Part shown: positions 23,816 to 30,466 of the stretch, piece by piece
Numbering within the stretch: the stretch's first letter is position 1
Layout: each line of letters opens with the position of its first letter
NCBI GenBank assembly: GCA_964613485.1
Contig: CAZTHB010000006.1
Coordinates: 1 to 30,466 of the forward strand
Direction of reading: 5' to 3'
Length of the DNA stretch: 30,466 nt
DNA from: JADZGC01 sp964613485
GTDB lineage: Bacteria; Patescibacteriota; Saccharimonadia; CAILAD01; GCA-016700035
The notes under the pieces: model-generated
Seen by the model: the letters and a program-made list of their open reading frames with translations, nothing else
What the model was told of the DNA's origin: nothing
The model's database searches: none
Program-made: the position numbers and the translations under genes

Positions 23816-24723
23816 ATGTAATCGGTCATCGTCGTTGGTGGTTTGCTATTTCGTTGCTGGTCATTATTCCGGGCACTATCTCGTTGATACTGTGGGGCTT
23901 GCGTCCGGGGATTGATTTTGCTGGCGGTCAGGTGATGGAAATATCGGGCACACAGGATCAGCAATTTGTTCGTGATACATTGACGAGTGTTGGAGCACGT
24001 GACATTGTCATCACGACCAGCGGTAGTGATAAATTGCTTGCACGGTATCGGGACGAAGAAGGTAAAGCTTCGACCGTAACGAGTAATGAAGTGAAGCAGA
24101 AGTTAGCGGAGAAGAACGCTCAGCCTACGAGCTTTGAGTCGATTGGTCCGGCGGTAAGCCGCGACATTACACGTAATGCATTTGTCTCGGTAGGGCTAGC
24201 TTCCTTGGCGATTGTTTGCTTCATTGCATTTGCATTCCGGAATACCCCACCTCCGGTCAGCCCATGGAGCTTTGGGGTGACGGCAGTAATTACATTGCTA
24301 CACGACACGCTCGTAATCGTCGGTATCTTCTCTTTACTTGGCCATTTCGCAAGAGTTGAAATTGATTCATTATTTGTTACAGCCGTATTGACTGCAATTG
24401 GCTTCTCAGTGCACGACACGATTGTCGTGTTTGATCGTATACGCGAAAATCTTAAGCGATCGAGTGCACCTTTTTCTGTGGTTGTGAATGATAGTATTGT
24501 CGAGACGATGGCGCGGTCGCTAGCGACGAGTTTTACCGTTATCTTCACACTTATGGCGTTATTGATATTCGGCGGCGAGACTGTTCGGCTGTTTGTATTC
24601 GCCCTGCTAGTCGGGATTATATCAGGTACGTTCTCATCGATCTTCAATGCCGCACCGATGCTGGTTGTATGGCATAATTTTAAGCTTAAGCGAAAAGCTA
24701 AGAAAAAACAGAAATCAGTTTAG
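23812..24723 (+). CDS. secF: Protein translocase subunit SecF
   Basis: A 303-aa partner of SecD. The first helix is at about 10-30, followed by the signature RPGIDFAGGQVMEI, a small external domain, and five further helices from about 124. The conserved FSVHDTIVVFDRIREN is present. It starts within the stop of secD (ATGA), so translation is coupled. The C-terminus is a basic KLKRKAKKKQK tail on the cytoplasmic side. The next gene converges on it, with ends overlapping by 4 nt. Confidence 0.95.
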   Translation: MNVIGHRRWWFAISLLVIIPGTISLILWGLRPGIDFAGGQVMEISGTQDQQFVRDTLTSVGARDIVITTSGSDKLLARYRDEEGKASTVTSNEVKQKLAEKNAQPTSFESIGPAVSRDITRNAFVSVGLASLAIVCFIAFAFRNTPPPVSPWSFGVTAVITLLHDTLVIVGIFSLLGHFARVEIDSLFVTAVLTAIGFSVHDTIVVFDRIRENLKRSSAPFSVVVNDSIVETMARSLATSFTVIFTLMALLIFGGETVRLFVFALLVGIISGTFSSIFNAAPMLVVWHNFKLKRKAKKKQKSV

Positions 24724-25709
24724 TCTGACGTATTATTTTTGACGACATAGACGCCGTTTTTGGTGTCAGGATCTGACTTGTTCTCGAGAACACACGATAA
24801 GGTGAAGCTGCTGCCATCCGAAGTGTAGCCATATTGAATGATGCTGCCATCCTTAGATGACGGGTCATTGGGGATATTGACGATGTATGGCGGTGAAGTT
24901 TGGGTGAGTGGCACAAGAACCGAGATATTTGATCCTGTTGGGTAGACTCCGGCATTCTTTTTATATGATTCTATGCTAATCGAAAGTGAGTTAAGATCTG
25001 CTTTACGCTGCTTATCGCGTTCTTGCTGAGCGAGGTTACTGGGCGTAGCGCTAGGACTCATGCTTGTTTCTGATTTAGGCGCTTGTGTAGGTGTTTTTGT
25101 GAGCATCCAGGCGGTAACCAGGCCCCCAAGCACAATACAAATACTCAGCACAATGAGGATGAGATTCTTGTTTTTACTGGCTGAGTTAGGTTGTGACGCA
25201 GCGGCTTGCAATAGCGCTTCAGCTCTTTCTGCAGCCGTCGTGTGGTGAGTGGGTTCAGTCGAGCTTGACCCCGCTTCGTGTCCGTGCGATTCGCTCAGAG
25301 CGGCATGCAGCAAGGCTTGCTCATTCCTGGTTAATGAGGAGTCTTCATTGTTATTTGGATTCGGGTGAGTGGGGCGCGGCGCGGCATCTGCCGTAGTAGC
25401 AGGCGCTGTTAATTCTGGAGCTGGTGACGGCGCCTCTAACTCTGGTCGGGAGAGTTCTTGTGCGCGTTGCTGGAGCCGTTTTTTGTACTGACTCGAAGCG
25501 TGATGATTAATGATCTGTGGCCTTGCTGTACGGTCGTATGTGGGTTTGCCTGTGGTGAACTCTTGGAATTCGTCATTGATCTGTACAGCCCCATCATTGA
25601 TAGGTGTATTAATCTTCTTATGAGGCGTACGCTCCCCGCAGGTAGGGCAAGCGTAGCCTATATCGGTAGTAACCATGGCAGATCCACAGGCAGGGCAAGA
25701 ATGTAACAT
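24720..25709 (-). CDS. Zinc-ribbon, membrane-helix, pilin-like protein
   Basis: A 329-aa protein of unusual layout. Residues 5-24 are a zinc ribbon with CPAC and CPTC. Residues 25-180 are polar and rich in Pro, Ala, Thr and His, with no clear fold. One membrane helix is at about 182-203. A Ser/Pro linker leads to residues 229-325, which resemble the globular part of pseudopilins or type IV pilins (ADLNSLSISIESYKKNAGVYP, then YIVNIPNDPSS and a late GYTSDG segment). The usual pilin leader and prepilin cleavage site are absent, so it is probably not assembled into a pilus. The N-terminus should be cytoplasmic and the C-terminus outside. The function is unknown. Confidence 0.75.
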   Translation of the reverse strand: MLHSCPACGSAMVTTDIGYACPTCGERTPHKKINTPINDGAVQINDEFQEFTTGKPTYDRTARPQIINHHASSQYKKRLQQRAQELSRPELEAPSPAPELTAPATTADAAPRPTHPNPNNNEDSSLTRNEQALLHAALSESHGHEAGSSSTEPTHHTTAAERAEALLQAAASQPNSASKNKNLILIVLSICIVLGGLVTAWMLTKTPTQAPKSETSMSPSATPSNLAQQERDKQRKADLNSLSISIESYKKNAGVYPTGSNISVLVPLTQTSPPYIVNIPNDPSSKDGSIIQYGYTSDGSSFTLSCVLENKSDPDTKNGVYVVKNNTSD

Positions 25710-25842
25710 AGCTTAAGCATTATTGTAGCTTAATATGAGTGAGAAAACTATTGTAAATAATACTGTTGTGATATATGCTATAGTTACTTTTTTAGTAGCA
25801 AACCAAACAACTAGAAACATAAACAGTGGTAGTCAAAAATAG
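25710..25842. promoter_or_regulatory. AT-rich divergent promoter region
   Basis: Toward the plus-strand regulator there is an extended -10, TG-C-TATAGT (25776-25784). Toward the minus-strand zinc-ribbon gene, TTTACA with TATTAA at a 16-nt spacing, or a TACAAT nearer the start, are candidates. No terminator or RNA is seen. Confidence 0.4.
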
Positions 25843-26124
25843 ATGCTTCAATACTTCATAACATCAAAAACACGTCGCAAAATTATTACCGTTTTTTCAA
25901 AATATCCGGATTATCGCGTACATGTTCGTGGGCTTGCAAAACTTATACGCGAGGATCCGGGTAATGTTGCGCGCGAGCTTGAACGCTTGGCGCGAATTAA
26001 GTATGTTCATTCAGCAAAACAGGCAAATACGAAGCTATATTGGGTCAATTCAGAATTCTTACTTTATAAAGAGCTTCAGTCTATGGTACTCAAGACAACA
26101 AGAAAAACTAAGAAAGAAATATGA
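25843..26124 (+). CDS. Winged-helix DNA-binding protein
   Basis: A 93-aa basic protein. YRVHVRGLAKLIREDPGNVARELERLARI looks like the helix-turn-helix of a winged-helix regulator, followed by a two-strand wing (YVHSAKQANTKLYWV). The tail is Lys-rich. The family resembles small MarR/ArsR-like regulators, some of which partner nucleotidyltransferase or toxin genes, but none is seen. It is more AT-rich than its neighbours, which could reflect transfer or regulatory constraint. Its stop overlaps the ATG of the next small ORF (ATGA). Confidence 0.75.
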   Translation: MLQYFITSKTRRKIITVFSKYPDYRVHVRGLAKLIREDPGNVARELERLARIKYVHSAKQANTKLYWVNSEFLLYKELQSMVLKTTRKTKKEI

Positions 26125-26282
26125 AAAGATTGATCACAAAAATTATTCAAGATATTCGGCGTGTTGATAGGCAGAACGAGCGCGAGCGAGTGCGTAATGC
26201 TCGGCCAGTTAACCATGCACATCAGCCTCATGTGCCGCTTGGGTTTCGATCCAGAGCTACTCACTCGTATTTTGTTCGCTAG
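26121..26282 (+). CDS. Small basic protein, 53 aa, unknown function
   Basis: This ORF starts on the ATGA overlap with the winged-helix gene, so translation would be coupled. It encodes 53 residues beginning MKRLITKIIQDIRRVDRQ and ending THSYFVR, rich in Arg, with several His. No family is recognised. The 4-nt overlap, the shared strand, and a candidate -10 box for recJ immediately after its stop support it, but a chance ORF is possible. Confidence 0.45.
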   Translation: MKRLITKIIQDIRRVDRQNERERVRNARPVNHAHQPHVPLGFRSRATHSYFVR

Positions 26283-26287
26283 TCGAT

Positions 26288-26293
26288 CATAAT
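26288..26293 (+). promoter_or_regulatory. -10-like box for recJ
   Basis: CATAAT ends 7 nt before the recJ ATG. No good -35 box or Shine-Dalgarno is seen. A leaderless start is predicted. Confidence 0.35.
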
Positions 26294-26300
26294 ACATTGC

Positions 26301-27986
26301 ATGACAGAGTTTGCTACAGTTCACTGGGAGCTACCTGATGCTGGTCGGGTTCCGGTTGAGAAACTCGCTGATACAATCCTTGAGCGACGGGGCTTTACGA
26401 AGCATGACGCTAAGAAAATCCTAGAGCCTCGCTATGATAGTCTCGGTGATCCGTTTGGTCTCGTAGATATGGAGCGAGCAGTTCAGGTGCTTCTTGATGC
26501 CCGACAAGCAAATGAAAAAGTTATTATTTATGGTGACTATGATATTGATGGCCTAACAGCTAGTAGCGTGCTATCTGATATCTTTACGACGCTAGGGATT
26601 GAGCATGAGGTATATATTCCTGACAGATTCGAAGAAGGATATGGCATTCATGTTAAAGCCCTCAGGCAGCTCCATCAGCAGGGAGCAGGTGTGATTGTGA
26701 GCGTAGATTGCGGTAGCTCGGCGATTGAGGCTGCTCGAGTGGCGGGTGATCTGGGGATGAAGTTAATAATAACTGATCACCACACATTGGTTTCCGATGA
26801 GTTGGAGGGTGCGGTAGCGCACATTAATCCGCTGCGTGAAAAAAATACGTATCCAGAAAAATATCTGGCAGGAGTGGGTGTGGCCTTTGCTCTCGCGCGA
26901 GCATTACAGCAGGCTGACAATTACGCACTGCCTGCTGGGCAGGAGAAATGGCTCCTGGATCTCGTGGCATTAGGGACTATCTGCGACGTTGTACCACTTG
27001 TGGGGGAGAACAGAGTATTGGCGTATTATGGGTTGCAGGTACTGCGCAAGACCCGTCGCCCTGGCTTGCGCGCTCTAGCTGCCGTGAGCGGAATCGAGCT
27101 GGCGAAGATTGAGGCGGAAGATCTCGGCTTTAAGTTCGGGCCCCGCTTGAATGCTGCCGGACGCCTAGAGCACGCTCAGTACGCTCTTCAGACCTTGCTC
27201 GCTACTGAATACACGGCCGCTATGCGTAGTGCAGAGCATCTTCAGAAGCTTAATACCCGTCGCCAAGCTGAAACCAAGATTATCCAGGGTGAGGCACGTG
27301 AGCAGGCTTTACAGTATATTGACGACCCCGTTCTTGTCTTGGCGAGCGATACGTGGTCGCATGGCATAGTTGGTCTTGTTGCGAGTCGGATAAGCGAAGA
27401 GTTTCGCCGGCCAACTTTACTATTGCAAACCGAAGGAGAGTTTGCGAAAGGGTCAGCGCGTAGTTACGCGAATATATCGATTATCGAAGCGATGCGGGAG
27501 CACCACGATCTTTTTGAGAAATATGGTGGTCACGCAGCCGCGGCTGGCATGACGCTGAGGACAGATCGCATTGAAGATTTGCGTGATGGGCTATGCGCCA
27601 CCGCATTAGAGATGGATGAGGAGGTGTGGACAAAGAATGAGCGCGTCGATGCTTGGTTGTTACCCGAGTATGTTACTTCGGCTGGTTTTGATGCGATACA
27701 TAAGCTAGAGCCTACGGGTCGAGATCATCAAGGGGTCCGATTTGTACTCGATTGCGAGATTACGGGCATTAGGCCAGTTGGTGCAGACGGTGATCATTTC
27801 CAGTTGTCGGTTCGCTTCGATGGCTATGAGCAGAGAATGATTGCGTTTGGCGCAGCACGCAAATGGCCAGGACTTGAAGTAGGTCAGACGATTCGGGCGG
27901 TCGTACGGCTTAGTAGGTCTGAATGGCAAGGGACCACGCGGGTCGAGGTAATGCTCTTAGATATCCTGGAGAATAGTAATGAGTAA
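26301..27986 (+). CDS. recJ: Single-stranded-DNA exonuclease RecJ
   Basis: A 561-aa 5'-3' exonuclease used in recombination and mismatch repair. The DHH-family metal motifs are present: GDYDIDGL at 78-85, a VDCGSS segment near 135, and DHH at 159-161. The DHHA1 domain has GPRLNAAGR and GGHAAAAGM near 408. The C-terminal OB-like domain is present, so the protein is full length. It shares 8 nt with the next gene, so the two are probably translated together. Confidence 0.95.
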   Translation: MTEFATVHWELPDAGRVPVEKLADTILERRGFTKHDAKKILEPRYDSLGDPFGLVDMERAVQVLLDARQANEKVIIYGDYDIDGLTASSVLSDIFTTLGIEHEVYIPDRFEEGYGIHVKALRQLHQQGAGVIVSVDCGSSAIEAARVAGDLGMKLIITDHHTLVSDELEGAVAHINPLREKNTYPEKYLAGVGVAFALARALQQADNYALPAGQEKWLLDLVALGTICDVVPLVGENRVLAYYGLQVLRKTRRPGLRALAAVSGIELAKIEAEDLGFKFGPRLNAAGRLEHAQYALQTLLATEYTAAMRSAEHLQKLNTRRQAETKIIQGEAREQALQYIDDPVLVLASDTWSHGIVGLVASRISEEFRRPTLLLQTEGEFAKGSARSYANISIIEAMREHHDLFEKYGGHAAAAGMTLRTDRIEDLRDGLCATALEMDEEVWTKNERVDAWLLPEYVTSAGFDAIHKLEPTGRDHQGVRFVLDCEITGIRPVGADGDHFQLSVRFDGYEQRMIAFGAARKWPGLEVGQTIRAVVRLSRSEWQGTTRVEVMLLDILENSNE

Positions 27987-30132
27987 GCCGGCGGAGTTAC
28001 CTAAATTCATTCAGGGGCTTGGCTACGCAGATCACGAACTTCAAGATATTAATCGTGCGTATGAGTTTAGCTACAAGAAGCACGAGGGTCAGTTTCGCAA
28101 AAGCGGTGAGCCGTATATTATTCATCCAGTTGCGGTTGCGCAGATTCTGTCTCAATGGCACGTCGACATCCCAACTATTCAGGCGGGGTTGCTACATGAC
28201 ACTTTAGAGGACACCGATACTACTGTTGAGGAGCTGACATCAAATTTTGGCGATGTCTGTACTCAATTAGTCGAGGCGGTCACTAAGATTGGTGCTCTAC
28301 AATCGCATATCGTACATACTGCAAATCATGAATCGATTGAGAATGTTCGCAAACTACTATTAGCGATGAGTCATGATATCCGCGTTATATTAGTTAAGCT
28401 CGCTGATCGCCTACACAATATGAGAACTATTCAATTCTTACCACCTGAGAAGCAAATAAAAAAAGCTAGAGAGACGTTAGATATCTATGCTCCTATTGCC
28501 GATCGTTTGGGCATGGCAGATTTACGAGCCGAACTCGAAGATCGCTCCTTCGCGATAGTGCAGCCAGAGGAGTATAAGCGTATAAAAAGTCTTTCCCAAC
28601 CTTACGTCAAGAAAGGAGAAGGGCTCCTTGAAACGGTTAAGCCGGAGATTAGCGCTGATTGTAGATCTCAGGATATAAACTTCGAAATAACTAGTCGAAT
28701 AAAAAATGTATACAGTATACACAAAAAACTTACTAAATATGATCAGGATTTTACAAAAATACGAGACTTGGTAGCGCTTCGTATAGTAGTCTCGACTATA
28801 CCAGATTGCTACCGTGTACTTGGGCTCATTCACGCTCGCTATAAGCCACTTTTGCAGTTTATAAAAGACTACATTGCTGTACCTAAGCCAAACGGGTATC
28901 AGTCGCTGCACACTACGGTTCTCGGTAAGAATCAGGTGTTTGAGGTACAGATCCGCACCTATCAGATGCATGAGTATGCAGAGCAAGGTTTGGCTGCTCA
29001 CTTTTATTACAACGAGTCAAAACAAAAGCAACAGTACAAGACAGGTGGCGGATTCGCGTTACCAAAGAAGTATGAATGGGTAAAAAATTTGCTCGACTGG
29101 CAAGAGGCATTTGAGCATGATATTGATTTGCAGTCCGCATTGCAGCTTGACTTCTTTCAGCAGCGTATTTTTGTGTTCTCCCCAAATGGAGATTTGTTCG
29201 ACTTGCCTGAGGGTGCGACCCCGGTAGACTTTGCATTTGCCGTACATACAGACCTTGGCCTCGCCTGTAGGGGAGCGCGAGTGAACGGGAAGATGGTACC
29301 ACTTGATACCAGACTAGAGAATCGTGATGTAGTAGAGATTTATGCCTTTGTGAAGACCCCTCGGCCGAGCCGCGATTGGCTGAGTTTTGTTGTGACTACT
29401 AAGGCTCGCTCGCGCATTCGCGCTTGGTTGCGCAATCAAGCGCGCACGACTGCCGAGCAGGAGGGTATAAAGCTGTTGGATGAACATGCGCGCGCAATTA
29501 CGGATCGTGTGTGGGAGCAGCTTTCACCAAGAGTTAGGCAGGCTGTGCTCACAGGGTTTGAACTGGCGGACACAAAGGCCTTAGCTGAAGCCGTATATGA
29601 GGGGCGAGTTAAATTGACGGACGTCACTCGCATCATCCTAATGCATAAGAAACAGCAGGCACGGTCATTCCTGCCAGTTAAATTCTTGCGCAAACGAGGT
29701 CCGCGGCCAGTATCGCTGGTGCCCGGTATAGAGCGCGAACATATTTCACGAGCTGGGTGCTGTTCTCCATCCTATCCGCAGGTGATTGTGGGCTACGTTA
29801 GTCGTACGGGGGCGATACGTGTGCATCGGAAGAATTGTGAGCGTATTAGTGGTGAGTCTCAGCGCTGCTTACCGGCGTATTGGTATTATGATTCAACAGA
29901 TAGAGTTCGTCTCAAAGGAGATCACAGGATGGCAACTTCGATCCTTAAGGCGGTTTCATCATGCTTAGCTGCTTTTGATGCTCGTGCAGCCCGTATTTCT
30001 CAGCAACTTGATTCTGAAGAGGTCGAGATTGAGATCGTACTGAGTTTGGTTCGCATGGATCGATGGGCTGATCTCTTGCGGGCGCTGCATCGTGTACCTG
30101 GGGTGACTGAGGTAGATCATCTGGTAGGCTAG
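27979..30132 (+). CDS. relA: Bifunctional (p)ppGpp synthetase/hydrolase, RelA/SpoT family
   Basis: A 717-aa alarmone enzyme. The HD hydrolase domain (about 25-180) has HDTLED at 73-78 and KLADRLHNMRT, so the hydrolase metal site is intact. The synthetase domain (about 230-345) has the G-loop-like SRIKNVYSIHKKL, the VPKPNGYQSLHTTV motif and EVQIRT followed by MHEYAEQGLAAH. A TGS domain lies near 380-440, a Cys-containing segment with AGCCSPSYP near 598 and a C-terminal ACT domain near 645-717. This is the usual Rel architecture. Both activities are expected, and hence growth control by starvation signals. It overlaps recJ by 8 nt. Confidence 0.96.
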   Translation: MSKPAELPKFIQGLGYADHELQDINRAYEFSYKKHEGQFRKSGEPYIIHPVAVAQILSQWHVDIPTIQAGLLHDTLEDTDTTVEELTSNFGDVCTQLVEAVTKIGALQSHIVHTANHESIENVRKLLLAMSHDIRVILVKLADRLHNMRTIQFLPPEKQIKKARETLDIYAPIADRLGMADLRAELEDRSFAIVQPEEYKRIKSLSQPYVKKGEGLLETVKPEISADCRSQDINFEITSRIKNVYSIHKKLTKYDQDFTKIRDLVALRIVVSTIPDCYRVLGLIHARYKPLLQFIKDYIAVPKPNGYQSLHTTVLGKNQVFEVQIRTYQMHEYAEQGLAAHFYYNESKQKQQYKTGGGFALPKKYEWVKNLLDWQEAFEHDIDLQSALQLDFFQQRIFVFSPNGDLFDLPEGATPVDFAFAVHTDLGLACRGARVNGKMVPLDTRLENRDVVEIYAFVKTPRPSRDWLSFVVTTKARSRIRAWLRNQARTTAEQEGIKLLDEHARAITDRVWEQLSPRVRQAVLTGFELADTKALAEAVYEGRVKLTDVTRIILMHKKQQARSFLPVKFLRKRGPRPVSLVPGIEREHISRAGCCSPSYPQVIVGYVSRTGAIRVHRKNCERISGESQRCLPAYWYYDSTDRVRLKGDHRMATSILKAVSSCLAAFDARAARISQQLDSEEVEIEIVLSLVRMDRWADLLRALHRVPGVTEVDHLVG

Positions 30133-30146
30133 CTGTAGGTTATGAC

Positions 30147-30175
30147 TTGCCGTTTACTCATAAATCTGCTAGTAT
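30147..30175 (+). promoter_or_regulatory. Candidate promoter of rpsU
   Basis: TTGCCG (30147-30152), a 17-nt spacer and TAGTAT (30170-30175) predict a start near 30182, leaving a leader of about 58 nt that contains the extended Shine-Dalgarno. Confidence 0.4.
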
Positions 30176-30213
30176 ATAGCTTTGTTATGGACCATAAATC
30201 TGGTCACACACTA

Positions 30214-30225
30214 TTTTAGAAAGGA
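30214..30225 (+). promoter_or_regulatory. Extended Shine-Dalgarno of rpsU
   Basis: TTTTAGAAAGGA is identical to the sequence before rpsA, and its TAGAAAGGA part complements the 16S 3' end over nine bases. It lies 14 nt before the ATG. Confidence 0.7.
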
Positions 30226-30239
30226 TACAGTTACTAAAC

Positions 30240-30452
30240 ATGCTACATGTTGAACGAAAAGATGATGAATCGCTCGAGAGCTTGATTCGTCGTTTCAATA
30301 AAAAAGTCACCCAAGCCGGTGTTTTGAGCTCGGCACGACGTAAGAAATATTTCGAGAAGCCATTGACGAAGCGCGAAGAGCGCGAAATCGCTATCCGTAA
30401 GCGCGTGCGTAAAGAGCAGAAGACGCGCGAAATGCTTAGCATTCGAGGTTAA
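30240..30452 (+). CDS. rpsU: Small ribosomal subunit protein bS21
   Basis: A 70-aa, very basic protein. VERKDDESLESLIRRFNKKV and LSSARRKKYFEKP are the bS21 family pattern, and the length is typical. In E. coli bS21 lies near the anti-Shine-Dalgarno and helps start-site selection. Here its own ribosome-binding site is the long complementary form. It follows the relA-like gene but has a separate promoter candidate. Confidence 0.95.
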   Translation: MLHVERKDDESLESLIRRFNKKVTQAGVLSSARRKKYFEKPLTKREEREIAIRKRVRKEQKTREMLSIRG

Positions 30453-30453
30453 T

Positions 30454-30466
30454 ATGGATCTCGTAG
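30454..30466 (+). CDS. Possible start of a further gene, cut by the window end
   Basis: An ATG 1 nt after the rpsU stop opens a frame reading MDLV before the window ends. Four codons cannot identify it. The tight spacing suggests co-transcription with rpsU. Confidence 0.3.

Noticed and set aside
28522..29001. 159-codon open frame opposite the RelA/SpoT gene
   Set aside because: The sense strand encodes the conserved synthetase domain. The antisense frame follows from local AT richness and has no family features.

Overview
The window looks like a chromosomal piece of a Candidate Phyla Radiation bacterium, most probably a Saccharibacterium (TM7). That placement is inferred, not proven. The basis is the split rRNA genes, the lengthened 23S rRNA, the many compact and often leaderless genes, small predicted membrane and surface proteins, and a gene set of roughly 48-50% GC using the standard code (UGA ends several genes). 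I see no phage, insertion sequence, CRISPR array or defence island. Apart from the rRNA arrangement it is mostly housekeeping DNA.

Region 1 (1-9932) is an expanded rRNA locus. The 3' third of the 16S gene ends near 476 and is closed by its own terminator at 681-710. About 5.9 kb then separates it from the 23S gene (about 6358-9608) and the 5S gene (about 9778-9884). That gap holds a small membrane protein, tRNA-Ile(GAT) and tRNA-Ala(TGC) on the minus strand, a PrsW-like membrane protease, a proline-rich membrane protein, a ferric-reductase-like flavocytochrome, a dienelactone-hydrolase-family enzyme and isoprenyl transferase (uppS). Directly upstream of the 23S gene lies a structured RNA with its own candidate promoter. 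Its closing stem shares bases with an intrinsic terminator, so the two folds exclude each other. The 23S gene carries a roughly 250-nt insertion in domain I that can fold into a long hairpin, and an enlarged helix-63 region. It is bracketed by two long complementary leader/trailer segments.

Region 2 (9933-14980) holds surface and envelope genes: a 676-aa membrane-anchored extracytoplasmic protein with a C-terminal fibronectin-III-like domain, a DUF5684-like membrane protein, and a KGG-repeat stress protein behind a structured leader. After these come a minus-strand pair (a ROK-family protein and an HExxH peptidase with a zinc ribbon) and a small protein with a sortase-like TPETG tail.

Region 3 (14981-24723) holds core information processing and secretion. 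It has rpsA-ylxR-infB-rbfA, with a four-domain S1 protein where nusA is usually found; a stand-alone receiver protein; priA-def-fmt on the minus strand; and secD-secF.

Region 4 (24720-30466) holds a zinc-ribbon/membrane/pilin-like protein, a winged-helix regulator overlapping a 53-aa basic ORF, recJ overlapping a relA/spoT homologue, and rpsU. The window ends just inside another possible gene.

Two initiation styles alternate. Seven genes have a -10-like box only 6-8 nt before the ATG, predicting leaderless mRNAs. Most others have a Shine-Dalgarno sequence. rpsA and rpsU share a motif whose TAGAAAGGA portion is perfectly complementary to the 16S 3' end seen at 468-476.
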